A stretch of DNA of 64,000 nucleotides from Isochrysis galbana (Eukaryota > Haptophyta > Isochrysidales > Isochrysidaceae). Both the position numbers and the translations under genes were made by a program. The first letter of the stretch is position 1, and every line of letters begins with the position of its first letter. The stretch covers positions 1,646,793-1,710,792 of the forward strand of contig CM030932.1 in the NCBI GenBank assembly GCA_018136815.1. The letters are read 5' to 3'. Under the pieces are notes generated by a model. It did no database searches and was not told the DNA's origin. It worked only from the letters and a program-made list of their open reading frames with translations. This document shows positions 29,155 to 39,611 of the stretch, one piece after another.

Positions 29155-29840
29155 TGCTGGCCTTATCGCAGCGAGTGTGCGCGATCGCTTTTCTCAAGCA
29201 CAGCGGTCTCGAGGACAGCCGCTCATGGAAACATCTACCATCCCGCCTCTTCTGTGATTGTGGAGTGAGCTATGGCACAGATTATTCATCTTTGCTACAC
29301 GACCAATCCAACACCTTTGCTTTACCGACATAGCCGCATTTTTGCATGTGTATGCATGTTGGCCCGCGTTCTCGAATTGCCCGGACACTGCAGACTGCGC
29401 TGTCGCCGCGAATGCTATCTGTGCCTGATCGAACACCTCACCTCGGTTCACACTTCCAACGTGCATGGGGGAGGTGGGATTCATGCAACATTGAGACCTC
29501 GTGGAAGGGCAAGCCTTGGCATTTCCCTATCGCTCGTTATTCATATGTTATTCTCTGGTCGATTTGTGCCAGTGCGGCAAGGTATTGCAGTGCACTTGCA
29601 TTCAGTTTACCGCTAGCCGAGATGTTGCGCGAATCGCAAGCCGTTCCCATATGCTTCTGCGAGAAAAAGGGTGGGTGTGTAGGGTGTCTAGCGAGGGGGT
29701 AGTAGGTAGTAGGGTTAGGGGTACAAAAAAATCTGAAGATTCAGGGCTAACACCTGAATTTACTACCGACTAGGCAACCTCCATCTCTCCACCGACACCG
29801 CCCTTATGTCTTATGTCCCTTCCCGCACAACTACTTTTAT
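29155..29840. other. Gene-free stretch
   Basis: 3' flank of the ankyrin gene and unrecognised DNA; short ORFs only. Confidence 0.35.
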
Positions 29841-29844
29841 AAAA

Positions 29845-30030
29845 GTAGGAGGCCAATGATGGATGATGGGGGCCTCGCGCCCCCCTCTCTCCATCGCAGA
29901 CACCCCTTGCTTTGGGTGGGCCTGCACAACCAATCTCAGCCCCTGCCTCCCCTGCCTGCGCAGGGGCTGAGCTGACATCACACCTGTCTATCATGGATAC
30001 ATCCATCTCATGCATCGTGGATGCTCATTA
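29845..30030 (+). repeat. R2 copy followed by R9 LTR-like block
   Basis: TGATGGGGGCCTCGCGCCCC, CATCGCAGACACCCC and the hairpin CAGCCCCTGCC...GGGGCTGAGCTG. Then TCATGGATACATCCATCTCA and TGCATCGTGGATGCTCAT, a block also present at 2695-2740 and 17950-18030. Confidence 0.55.
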
Positions 30031-30800
30031 ATTTGTCGCATTCGCGAATCGACACTCGTTAGGCTTCGCTCTTCTCTTCGTCGTTCGGCATTTATCGTTA
30101 TAATTTGCTGCTTCCTCTCGGTCTTGGTCAAAAGCTTCGCTTGGACGCATGGGATCTTGGGTAGTGGAGCGCCCTCTCTCTTACTCTCGAAGAGAAGGGA
30201 AGTTTCCCCACCCTTCTTCCTCCTAGACGCCTTGCAAATAGGTTTAATTCGCTATCTTCCCCGCGTTTCTCTATCTACTTCAGTGATTGCAATCAGGTTT
30301 AATTTGCAATCTCTTCGCATCTCCCCCTTAGGCACACCGCATCTCTCTCGTCTTATTCGGTAAGTCTTCTGGAATCCTGTGCGGCAGGATTGCCCCTCGT
30401 TTCCGTTATGGGCGATTCCCCTTCCAGACGGGATCGCCGACAGATCGCCTTCTGATCGGCGTCGCCCGTCGTCGTCTGGCCGGAGTGTTTGGGTTGATTT
30501 TAGTCGAGTATCACAAGGAGGCCGCAGCGCGGCCCCCTGTGGCTTGAGGATGAGAGCGCGGCGCGCCGCGCCGCGCATCCTGTTACTTCATCACAAGTTA
30601 AAAGATACCAAAGGGGGCCATTGAACACTGAACGCACAGGGCACACTAACAGTATCGATCACAAATCAAACGCACACACGGGGGGATTGCGTGGGAGACT
30701 CACACAAGCGAACAAGGAGAGAAAGGGAGAGATCATGGCTCGACCCATGCGGCCCTCTCCACCTCCTCATCCCAATATAAGTTCTAGGGTGCACACCACG
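30031..30800. other. Gene-free stretch
   Basis: No gene recognised. GC-palindromic GCGCGGCGCGCCGCGCCGCG lies near 30556. It may contain an LTR, because the R9 polypurine junction lies just to the right at 30815 on the minus strand, but I found no second LTR. Confidence 0.3.
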
Positions 30801-30865
30801 CAAGACCATCCGTGATACCCCCTCCTAAGCGGAGTACGGGGTATGACGTATGACGCTTACAAACA
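30801..30865 (-). repeat. Copia-end family R9, copy 3
   Basis: Minus strand: GTAAGCGTCATACG, CGTACTCCGCTTAGGAGGG and TATCACGGATGG. Same polypurine-LTR-like junction as at 18045 and 22430, with different DNA beyond it. Confidence 0.5.
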
Positions 30866-31029
30866 AACAAAGGGACAAACCCAGTCGACTCTCTCATCTC
30901 TCATTCCGCCTCCTAAATCGAAAGAAAGGATAACTCAAGAGAAGAAGATCGAAGATCGGCCAGCGCGGGCCAGGGCGTGCGATCTGTGCCCAGCTCAGGC
31001 AGAGAGAAGAGAGGGAGGCTATGTTGTTA

Positions 31030-31670
31030 AAATAAAAAAGGAATGATCGTAGAAATAATTTAAATCAATTAAACAAAATATTTTTATGAAGATATACTTT
31101 TCAATTAATTATTCGGATAATAAAAAATCAAAAACGGAATGAGCTAATTAAATATAATTTATTATAATATTTTTACCAAAATATACTTTTCAATGAATTA
31201 TTCGAATAAAAAAACAAAAACGGAATTAGCGTATGGATAATTTTAATAAATTAATTATAATTTATTATAATATTTTTTACGAAAATACACTTTTCAATGA
31301 ATTGTTCAAATTAAAGTTTAGTGAAGTTATAGTAATAAAATTATTATTTAGTGACAATAAATTTGATCCTTAAAAATGTTGAATTAAAAATTATAACTTG
31401 ATAGTAATTATCTGAGTAAACCTTAGTTGAAAATGAAGACTTATAGTCATAGCATCGTTTGAATAAACACATAATAGTAAATGTTATTTGGTTATTTGTG
31501 GTTTTTATTGTATTTGACCGTTCTTAATATTAACATTTTACGTACTTAACGAGATCAAGATGACCGATATTTAATTTTACTTGAATTTTTTGTTAGATTT
31601 TTAATTTTACTATTTTTGTATCACGTCTTTAATAATCTTTAATTTAATTACCGTATTGTACTTATATATC
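31030..31670. other. AT-rich island with degenerate repeats
   Basis: About 640 bp that is strikingly A+T-rich in an otherwise GC-rich window. Three degenerate copies of a block (TATTTTTACCAAAATATAC, then TTTTCAATGAATTATTCGAA and AAAACGGAAT) have ACTTTTCAAT at about 31096, 31185 and 31289. No ORF. It lies directly left of the mariner-like element. Confidence 0.75.
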
Positions 31671-31673
31671 ATA

Positions 31674-33476
31674 CTACCTCCGTTCCATTACTGAACCGCA
31701 TCGCCAAAATAGGGGCAATAAAGTTTACAGAAAAGAAATTCATGTTGAGAGGGGAATAGCGGGTACACGGGGGCGAAAGACTACCAAAAAATTTGGCAAT
31801 AAGAGCCATCAAGGGCTGCCGAATATTACGTTTTTGTTATTGACAAATAAGGATTTTGGCGCCCCCTAGACGGCCGATCGCCTTGCCACGAAAAATCTCG
31901 CCGCTCCGCCGCTCTCGCGAGAGCCGGGCGGCATGGCGCGCCTGAAGGTGGTCGAGCCCCCGCAGCATGGGAGGCGCACGGGTGGCGACTTTGTGAGGCG
32001 CTGCCGTGCTGCCTCTCCCAAGCAGCCTCCTGAGCCGCCCAGCACGCCCGAGGAGGATAGCGCCCACCCGTCCAAGAAGAAGCGGCGGTGCTCCTTGACG
32101 CCGAACCGCCAGGCGGCCATCGCTGTGGCATACGAGCGGCTTCCTGAGCCGAAGCACGGGAAGGAGTGGAAGCTCGCGCACGCGGCATTGTGTGAGAAGT
32201 ATGATGTTGGCCCACGCTATCCGGCTGAGGTGAGTCATCGGCTGGCTGAGGCAGGACGTTTGCCGGCATCCCGCACGGGTGCTGGTGGCCGACCTGAGCG
32301 CATTGGCGAGACTGAGCAAGAAGAGTTGGAGAGGCTGCTCCATGAGTATGCCTATGACCTTACCTTCGCTCAAATTGAAGAGATGATCGGGCTGCCGCGG
32401 GCGACGGTATGCCGCTTCATGAAGAAGAACAAGTGGCGCGTAGTAGGTAAGTCGACAAAGCCCGCTCTCACAGATGCCATGTGCGCATCCCGTCTTGCAT
32501 GGGCAGAGGCAAACCTACACAACAATTGGGACCTGCATGTGGACCTTGATGAAAAGTGGTTCTATGTGTACACTCATAGCGGTAAGTTGAAGCTGCCACC
32601 TGGCATCAAGAAGCCAAAACAAAGACTGGCATCTAAGCGGTTCATTGGAAAAGTGATGTTGTTGTGTGCGATCGCTCGTCCTTGTGCGGAACACAACTTT
32701 GATGGGTTGGTGGGCATTTGGCGTGTGTGTGAGCGTGTGCCTGCCAAGCGCGGCGACAAGCGAACAGGTTTGAAAAGGGGCGATTTGAGAACGATAGATG
32801 TGTCGATGGATGCGGACAAATTCGAATCTATGATGAGGGAGCAGGTGATACCGGCAGTGCGACAGAAGCTGCGTTGGGCGTCTCGCGTCTTCATCCAAAT
32901 GGATAACGCGACTCCCCACAAAAGCAAGAACAAGAACCCCAACGAAACTTTAGAGGCTCGCCTTAAAGATGTACTCAAAGCTCCTCGCGTGCACAACCGT
33001 CGTGCTGGCCCAGAGATTGTTTTGTTTCCGCAAGTGGCGAACTCTCCCGACACGAACGCCTGTGATCTGGGGTTCTTCAAGTCGCTAGACTCCCGGTTGC
33101 CCAGGTGTCGCAACTTCAATTTGGACAAATTCACCAAGCAGTGTGAGCAAGCATTCAATGAATACCCCCCTGAGAAACTTAGTGCTCTCTTCAATACCAA
33201 AAGCATGGTGTTGGCGCGCATCGTTGAGGTGGATGGATCGAATGAATATGATTTGCCACACTGCCGTGATGTGCTCAAGGACACTGAATAGAACACCTTT
33301 CTTTGTGACCTTGTCTATTGGTGTGAACCACACAGTTGAGAGGAAACAAAATGTTGGTGTTAAGCCCCAATGTACCCTCTCCCCTCTCATGTCCTTGGCG
33401 GGGCCCCAATATTAGTGTCTAGCTAACTGTCATTGTTTTAAGCCTCCTTGACGTCTGAGTAATGGAACGGAGGTAG
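31674..33476 (+). mobile_element. Mariner-like element, complete with TIRs and TA duplication
   Basis: 1,803 bp. The left end begins CTACCTCCGTTCCATTACT at 31674 and the right end is its reverse complement, ending at 33476; 19 bp match perfectly. TA dinucleotides flank both ends (31672-31673, 33477-33478), the target duplication of the Tc1/mariner superfamily. The TIR resembles the CTCCCTCCGTTCC ends of plant Stowaway/mariner elements. It contains one intact transposase ORF. Confidence 0.92.
31933..33291 (+). CDS. Mariner-like transposase
   Basis: 452 residues without internal stops, starting 260 bp inside the element. The N-terminal half has a helix-turn-helix region (DLTFAQIEEMIGLPRATVCR). 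The catalytic domain has HVDLDEKWFYV (Asp206), RVFIQMDNATPHKS (Asp324) and ANSPDTNACDLGFFKSLDS (Asp378). These match the three acidic positions of plant-type mariner enzymes, which have 39 residues between the second and third Asp; here I count 53. The enzyme cuts and pastes DNA at TA sites. The ORF, TIRs and target duplication are all intact, so it may be functional. Confidence 0.9.
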   Translation: MARLKVVEPPQHGRRTGGDFVRRCRAASPKQPPEPPSTPEEDSAHPSKKKRRCSLTPNRQAAIAVAYERLPEPKHGKEWKLAHAALCEKYDVGPRYPAEVSHRLAEAGRLPASRTGAGGRPERIGETEQEELERLLHEYAYDLTFAQIEEMIGLPRATVCRFMKKNKWRVVGKSTKPALTDAMCASRLAWAEANLHNNWDLHVDLDEKWFYVYTHSGKLKLPPGIKKPKQRLASKRFIGKVMLLCAIARPCAEHNFDGLVGIWRVCERVPAKRGDKRTGLKRGDLRTIDVSMDADKFESMMREQVIPAVRQKLRWASRVFIQMDNATPHKSKNKNPNETLEARLKDVLKAPRVHNRRAGPEIVLFPQVANSPDTNACDLGFFKSLDSRLPRCRNFNLDKFTKQCEQAFNEYPPEKLSALFNTKSMVLARIVEVDGSNEYDLPHCRDVLKDTE

Positions 33477-33671
33477 TATTTTAATATTAATCCTAGTATT
33501 ACTACTAGTAACTTTATGTCATTTCTAAAACGGTTAGCTGTTAGATACTCTAAGTTTTAAAAACTATTTTTACGGGGGAGAAAGAGAACAGAGAAGAGAG
33601 GAGAAAGGAGAACAGAGGATAGGAGGGGGGAAGAGAGAGAGAAGGAGAGCGAGCCAAAGAGAGGAGGAACC

Positions 33672-33865
33672 CCCCGTTTGCTATCGGGGGATTTCCTCTT
33701 CCCCCGATAGCTATCGGGGGGTCCGCTTACGGCACCCCCCAGGAGCTATCCCCCGATAGCTCTCGGGGGATTTTCTCGGTCCCCCGGTAGCTCTCGGGGG
33801 GGCTGTTGGCGATCGGGAAAAAATTTCCCCCCGATAGCTATCGGGGGGCGTTGGCTCCTTCGGGG
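33672..33865. repeat. Word island: CCCCCGATAGCTATCGGGGG variants, copy 1
   Basis: At least six palindromic units such as CCCCCGATAGCTATCGGGGG and CCCGATAGCTCTCGGGGG, with GATTTTCTCGGTCCCCC and GGCTGTTGGCGATCGGG between them, ending GGCGTTGGCTCC then GGGGTAACAT. The same units and linkers in the same order recur at 62655-62885. Confidence 0.75.
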
Positions 33866-33982
33866 TAACATATGTTAGCCAACAAGACCTCTTACAAGAC
33901 TACAATTTCTAACGACGTTCCCTCCCCGGGCGGTATGGCTTGATCTCCATCCCCTCGCCCTCACGTCACCCCCGCGCCGCCG

Positions 33983-35375
33983 ATGTCGGAGGAGGGCTCC
34001 AACTCGTCGAACGATGCAATCGACATAGTGCTGTACGTGTTCGTGCTCGGCCCTGCGGTGGAATGGTGCCTCCGCTCACCCCGCGTCAACAAGTCGGGCC
34101 CCGGCTCCTGGCGCGGTATCAGCCTCGCTGTCACGCTTCTCGCGCTTGTCGCGTTGGGCAAGATGGTATGGGAGGTTGGCGTGAGAGAGCCCAACCACTT
34201 CGAGACCCTTGGCGTTCGCGTCGATGCGAGCACCGCGGAGATCAAGAAGGCGTATAAGGCCGTCAGCCTCAAATACCACCCGGACAAGACCGACGATCCG
34301 CAAGCGCCTGCGATCTTCATGAGGATGCAGAGTGCATACGAGACGCTCAAGGATCCCCAATCACGAGATCGATACAACAAGTTCGGCGCGGGCTCTTCTT
34401 CTGAGCCTGAGCCCTCCATTATGAATATGGCTATCTTTTACGTGATGTGGCTCATCATGGGGTACTTGCTCACAATGGGCAAGGCATCTGAAGATGCTCG
34501 GACCTGGTCCTTCTCTGGATTGCTCGCACTTGCAGTCATTGAATATCAGACGCGCATCCTTTCCTATGATTACCTCTCGCTCGTTCTTCCTTATAACACT
34601 GTCAACGAAAAGATCGAGCTGTTGCACCGATTATTTCCTCCCTTTTTGCATGGTTCAAGAATGATTTCACAGGTACGGAGCCTGATAGCAAAGCCGTCCC
34701 TTGGAGCAACCTCAATTTGAACGGAGCACATACAGTCTCCCGGCCTTGCAATGCCAGGCACCTCGTGCACTAAGACTGCGCACGCAGTACTTTGCCTGGG
34801 CTGACGTTTACATTGACTGTGTGGGCTCCGCCTGATGTTCAGGTAATTTTCCGCGATGTGAACCTATACAACAAGATGCTCGTAGAACAAATGCATATCA
34901 AGGTAAATTGCTTGCGCTGTCCACTGCCCAGCTAGACTTTGAGAGTAATTTGCGCCTCAAGTCGCCTCGAAATCACAATCATGGGAGTGCCTTTTAGCTG
35001 ACTGTACTCATTCTCAGTGTTGTCTATACCGTGGGCCAGGTGGACGAGCTCGGAAAGCTTGTGTATGCTACTCAGAAAGAGTTGGCCAAGCATGGCTCAG
35101 GGGTCGGCGGGTCCGCAGTCTTTGAGCCTTCGTCTGGTGCCTGCGCTGCAAATGCTCGAGATGTGGAGCAATCATCTCCCGCAACCATAGCATCAAGAGA
35201 GCATGCTCCAGCGCCTATCTCAACACTTGCCAATGCAGAAGAGCAGGCAGCTGCAGCTGCCAAGCAAGCGGCTGCAGTGGGTGCAGCTGAGTCCCAGCAC
35301 AACAACCGTTTAGCCAACTTGATTCTCTTCTTTCTATGCTACGGCGCCTTTAAGTGGATGGTGGACAAAGAGTAG
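33983..35375 (+). CDS. Multi-pass membrane J-domain protein, three exons
   Basis: Exons 33983-34672, 34843-34902 and 34998-35375 (375 residues; phases agree: ACAG|GTACGG...TCAG|GTAATT and CAAG|GTAAAT...TTAG|CTGACT). Two hydrophobic segments (IVLYVFVLGPAVEW; ISLAVTLLALVALGKMVW) precede a J domain (about residues 72-133) with the HPD triad in LKYHPDKTDD. A hydrophobic segment (MAIFYVMWLIMGYLLTM) follows, then another in exon 3 (LTVLILSVVYTV). After an Ala-rich linker comes a C-terminal segment (LANLILFFLCYGAFKWMV). J domains stimulate Hsp70 ATPase. Two helices before J recall ER Sec63, but the Sec63 Brl domain is absent. ER membrane is the likely site; the exact orthologue is not recognised. 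Confidence 0.75.
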
Positions 35376-36110
35376 ATGCAATCTACCGACCTTCTGAGCG
35401 AGGATCGTAGCAGTGCTATAGGGCTATCAAGCACGTTCGTTTCTTGCGTAAGACTAGCTTCCGTCCACTCCAAGGGAGTAGCAGCAGTAGGCGCCCATCC
35501 CATGCGCTTCATAATACTACTACTGTTGTGGGCAGGGAGAGAGAGAAAAAAACCTTTAAAATTCTCGCCCCACGCGCGGCCTTGGATTCTCGCTTGTATC
35601 CACGCCCATACCCCTTCTTTCCCTTCTCAACCCGCCTTGTGGCATCTTCTTCCCTTGTGCTCTACTTTGCGGACTTTGGGGCCCAGGCTGTGGCTGTGGG
35701 GGTGACGGGGTCGAGCGGGGTGCACCTGCCCCTGGCGGTGCGGTTCCCACCTTACTCCTGTGCCGCCGGGTGGCTTGTTTCTTATGTTTTTGGATGTCGA
35801 CAGCTGAAGAGATTCCATACTACCACCCACCGGCCAGATGGCGAAACGGATGCACAAGGGACCAACATTTATGGAATTCCCTCTAAGCTCTAAGTACTAA
35901 GTACCGCAAGCGCGCGCATTCGGCATTCGGACACCCTCAAGGCGGTGGCTTTCGCCAAGCTGAATGTGGAGTGACTGATTGTTTTGTGAGTTGTAGTGTG
36001 CTTTTAATGTCCAAAGGCCTTGTGTGTGCAATGGCAATGGGCAATGGATGGGTGTCGATTCTCCCCGTCCCCCGTGCTGCCGACCGTTTCAGTCTGCCCG
36101 CGCCACAACC
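35376..36110. other. Gene-free stretch with R6-like block
   Basis: An R6-related block near 35560-35660 (TTAAAATTCTCGCCCCACGC, GCGGCCTTGGATTCTCG). The rest is unrecognised. Confidence 0.35.
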
Positions 36111-36112
36111 TA

Positions 36113-36530
36113 CTTTTATAAGTAGGGGTCAATGGGGGCCTCGCGCCCCCCTCTCTCCATCGCGGACACCTCGCGGGGTGGGCCCGTACCATCAACCCCA
36201 GGCCCTGTCCTCTGGCAGGGGCTGGGCAATCATCACACTGGCCCAGACCCCTAGTGGGCGCGGGCCGTGATTCGCACTCCCACGCCCTGACTGGGCCTGC
36301 CCTCGAGCTGACCCCCCCCCCCCTCCCTGGTCGTCAGGCAGACAGATGCCTCTGGGCGGCTCCCATGGCCAGCGAGGCAAGCGTGGGAGAGAGGCAAGGG
36401 GGGCCAGGGGCTGAGCCCTAGCCTCCACTTCCCCCTGAGCTGCCCTAGCTGGCCCTCTAGGAGCCCCCAAAGGACCTCTGAGAGCAGGCCGTGGCGCGCC
36501 GCATGGCGACGCGCCGCAGGGACACAGGTG
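36113..36530 (+). repeat. Composite repeat family R2, copy
   Basis: TTTTATAAGTAGGGGTCAAT, GGCCTCGCGCCCCCCTCTC, GGCCCAGACCCCTAGTGGGC, AGCGAGGCAAGCGTGGGAG and GGCCGTGGCGCGCCGCATGG, collinear with 12430-12850. Confidence 0.7.
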
Positions 36531-36569
36531 GAGGAGAACGGAGAGAGGGAGAGGGGGGGGTTTGCACCC

Positions 36570-36945
36570 CCCCGATGGAGTGTGGAGTGCGGTAAGAAAT
36601 GGGCCCCGTTTGCGTAAGCAAACGGGCGTAGAGGGGCGGCTGGCGACAGGAGGAGGGAGATGAGGAGGGAGAGGCTCAAGGCGCCTACGAGCCTACGAGA
36701 ACCCTTGTGGCAGGTAGTATCTCGAGGCGCAGTCTTTTATTCCCCGAGGATCGCTCGCGGCGGGAGCTGTAAGGGCCGTTCCGCTTCATGGACGAGAGGA
36801 CCCTCCCCCCTCCCCCTCCCCCTGGTTTTTTTTCCTGGTGAGTCGCCCGACGTAGGTCGGTCCGCCTCGCTGGGTTTTCCCTCATTGTAATTTGTGGGGA
36901 GTTATAATGGGAGCCGGAGGTTTGCGAAGGGGGAGATTTAGGCTC
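36570..36945 (+). repeat. Repeat family R3, copy 3 (3' truncated)
   Basis: GATGGAGTGTGGAGTGCGG, the hairpin CCCGTTTGCGTAAGCAAACG, GTAAGGGCCGTTCC, a C-rich tract, TCGCCCGACGTAGGTCGGTC and TGTGGGGAGTTATAATGGGA. It stops where the next word island begins. Confidence 0.7.
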
Positions 36946-36947
36946 AG

Positions 36948-37052
36948 GTAGAAATATGCAGCATATTTGATTGCATATTTGGGTAGATTGCTGTCAGGCA
37001 TCTGCATATTTCGACACATGTCCGCATATTTTTTGCATATTTGGGTAGAAGT
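36948..37052. repeat. Word island: GCATATTTGGG variants
   Basis: ATATGCAGCATATTTGATTG, GCATATTTGGGTAG, CTGCATATTTCGACACATG and GCATATTTTTTGCATATTTG. A second island of the same word family lies at 49364-49475. Confidence 0.6.
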
Positions 37053-37317
37053 GGAGTGGGGGAGAGGCAAGGCCCCCCCTGGTATTGAATAGCCCCCCCC
37101 TTGGTATTGAGCAGGCCCCCCTTGGAGGCGTGCCTCATGGGCGAGTGGCGAGTGGCCCGCCTCTCCGCCCCTCTCCGCCCCTCTCCCCCCTCCCCGGTCC
37201 CCCCCCCCTCTTTGCCTGCTCCCAAGCGCCCTCTCCCGTCCCCCCACGCGCTGAGCAGCCCTATCTTCATGCGCCTCAGATCGCTCGTCCCACGCTCGCG
37301 CCGGGCTGCGTCGCAGG

Positions 37318-37686
37318 ATGGGCATCCACATCGACGTGGACCATCGTGCACGCGAGCGCGAGCGTGCAGACGCGGCGAGGGCAATGCAGGAGCAGCCAAG
37401 GGCTGGCGAGGACGAGCGCGAGAGCGGCAATAGCGACACCAACGACAACAACGATCTGAACGACCGCAAAGATCCTCCTCTCCTTGTTCAAGTTGGCTCG
37501 AACGTCAAGCACATGGAGCTCGGTGAGGGCACCGTCACTGCACTGGGCCATGGCACGCTCCATGGTCCTGAGAAGGTGCAGATGGAGTACATCTTGAACG
37601 AGGAGAGGGAGAGGAGAAGAAAGTGGGTCTTCATTCACGCCTTGAGCGTGCAGGTATGCGCCCGCCTCACCCCAAACCTTGCGTAG
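37318..37686 (+). CDS. Hypothetical ORF, small beta-barrel-like segment
   Basis: About 122 codons. An N-terminal Arg/Glu/Asp-rich stretch leads into PLLVQVGSNVKHMELGEGTV, then TALGHGTLHGPEKVQMEYIL and KWVFIHALSVQ. The 'V-x-H-x-x-x-G-E-G-T-V' pattern resembles small SH3-like domains in many proteins, so no function follows. A splice donor-like CAG|GTATGC at about 37652 suggests the ORF is the first exon of a longer gene, but no following exon is placed. It may be a host gene fragment among repeats. Confidence 0.35.
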   Translation: MGIHIDVDHRARERERADAARAMQEQPRAGEDERESGNSDTNDNNDLNDRKDPPLLVQVGSNVKHMELGEGTVTALGHGTLHGPEKVQMEYILNEERERRRKWVFIHALSVQVCARLTPNLA

Positions 37687-37699
37687 TATACGATACAGA

Positions 37700-38410
37700 G
37701 CCACGCACGTCCTTACTTACACTTCCGCTCGTTCAGAAGAATCGATACTCATGAGAATAATAGAGAGATACACTGTCTTGTGTAAAGCACTATTATTCGC
37801 ATATGAAACCGATTCAGCGCGAACGGCTCAAGCGGGCATGGGAAGACAACCCAAAAAAGGATAGATGTAGGCGACCTAAGACCCGTATTTCACATAAGCG
37901 ACAGAGGTGGGCTCAAACCCAGCGAGGAGCTAGCCGAGCTAGCCACCAAGCTGAGGATCGCGCACGCTGTACAGGAGACCGAAGAATAAGGCAACGAGGA
38001 CGAATATAACACCGGTACAACCGGCACAGAAGGGCGCCGATAGCAACAATGCGTGCTAGACGAGACATGACCACCAAATCAAGGCCGAAAAGAAGCGACA
38101 CAACAGAGAAAAAAAGACCAACAGGCCTGCCCGGACCCCACACTCCAAACCAGACCTCAGGTAGTGCACCGAGGTCGGACCCCGGAAACCGAAGAAAAAG
38201 GAAAGAAGGGGGGCAGGGGAGGAGGTGGAGGAAGGGAAGATAAGGGCGATGGAAATAGAGGTGGCGAGTCCTGTAGTCGGTAGGTGTGTAGCCCAGAATC
38301 TTCAGATGTTTTTTTTTATATAGAGTGTGAGCATACCACCTATCACCTATGATATGAAGCTATATAAATAGCATACATGATTTGAGATCTACAACCTATA
38401 TAGAAAACTA
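37700..38410. other. Gene-free stretch
   Basis: Unrecognised; A/G-rich toward the right (GAAAAAGGAAAGAAGGGGGG near 38190). Confidence 0.35.
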
Positions 38411-38414
38411 TCAG

Positions 38415-38655
38415 TAAAATTGATAGGGTCATGGGGGCCCCGTTCCCCCCTTCCTCCATCGGAGACACCTCCTGGGTGGGCCTGCACACTCAACCTCAGC
38501 CCCTGCCTGCAAGAAGGGGCTGAGCTGACATCACTCTGGCGCCGCCTATTGTTCATCTTGTTCTTGTTCAAATGCCAGTTGTTGTTCATGTTCGGCTCGG
38601 AGGCTTGTTGTTTAGTGTTGTTCTTGTTCAGATAAGTGAACAATGTTCGGCGGTG
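38415..38655. repeat. R2 partial copy and TTGTTC word island
   Basis: R2 blocks (GTCATGGGGGCCCCG, CATCGGAGACACC, CAGCCCCTGCC with GGGGCTGAGCTG) up to about 38545. They are followed by TTGTTCATCTTGTTCTTGTT, GTTGTTCATGTTCGGC and TTGTTCTTGTTCAG units to about 38655. Confidence 0.55.
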
Positions 38656-38694
38656 AACGTTTTAATTAAGCGTTAAGCATCCCTGCGATGCGAG

Positions 38695-38935
38695 CGGCGA
38701 TGGCGCTCGCCGTCGCACAGGCCGGCGGCATTCTTGCGGCACAGAAATTTTCCCGCACGCTCTTACTTTGTTACTTTCAGTTTCGCGTGCGTTTGTGTGA
38801 ATGTGCGTGCGCGTGAATGCAGTGAGAATTTTATCCTGTGCAATACAAGGGCGCGATGCGAGCGGCGATGGCGCGCTCGTCGTCGCACAGGCCGCGGTGG
38901 TTACCTGGGGGGCACCACCGCGATACCTCGTTCGC
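38695..38935 (+). repeat. Repeat family R4, copy 3
   Basis: GGCATTCTTGCGGCACAGAA, GCGTGCGTTTGTGTGAATG, GAATTTTATCCTGTGC, GCGAGCGGCGATGGCGC and the hairpin CGCGGTGGTTACC...GGCACCACCGCG. GCGATGCGAGCGGCGATGGC occurs twice, bracketing the copy. Confidence 0.6.
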
Positions 38936-39057
38936 CTCGCCGGCCCTAGGCGCCTTCCTGGCGGCTCGGGTGGTCTGTGGCTCAGTGGTGAGGGGGTAGT
39001 CAGTACGATGGGGAGCCAGTGCAAGCGAATGCGTGCGGCGCGCGGCGCGCGCCTGGC

Positions 39058-39190
39058 GAGTGGGTCTGAACAAGTGTGTTGACTGCTCAGCCCTAGCCAA
39101 AACGCAGGGGCTGAGGGTGGTTGTGCAGGCCCACCCAGGGGGTGTCTGCGATGGAGAGAGGGGGGCACGAGGCCCCCATTGTCCCTTACT
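39058..39190 (-). repeat. Composite repeat family R2, reverse partial copy
   Basis: Reverse of GCCTCGTGCCCCCCTCTCTC, CATCGCAGACACCCC and the CAGCCCCTGCG...GGGGCTGA hairpin. Confidence 0.6.
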
Positions 39191-39610
39191 TGTAAGGTTA
39201 GGTTGAGTTGTAAGCATTTACAACTTGGAAGGACACAATGACAGGAATTGAGTATACCATTAGAATGACAGGCCGCCGAGCGCCCGTGGGCAACACGCCG
39301 TCCCGGCTGTGAAGGTGCACAACTGGAGCTGTTGGTGTGCTAGCAGCCTGACCATCATCTATGCCCATGGCTGGGTTCCTTTGAGGGGGGGACAGGCCCC
39401 CATGGGCAAGAAATATCAAGGGGAAGGACTGGGGTGCTAGGAGTTGTGACCTTTGATCTATGGTCGTGGACCATGGAGCCTAAGGTCTGTAATGCAAATG
39501 GATCGAGTTCGAGAGAAAGACGGGTATGTGACGCATGGCTAGCTGCAAATTGAGCTGACCGTGCCGCCACAGAATGTACTCTTTGAATGGTAGCAGTGAC
39601 TGTGGGTGAG
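39191..39610. other. Gene-free stretch, 3' flank of ORC1
   Basis: No feature recognised. Confidence 0.4.
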
Positions 39611-39611
39611 A

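Noticed and set aside
33672-33865. CRISPR-like array of CCCGATAGC palindromes
   Set aside because: Spacing is irregular, units overlap and vary, no unique spacers, and the genome is eukaryotic.
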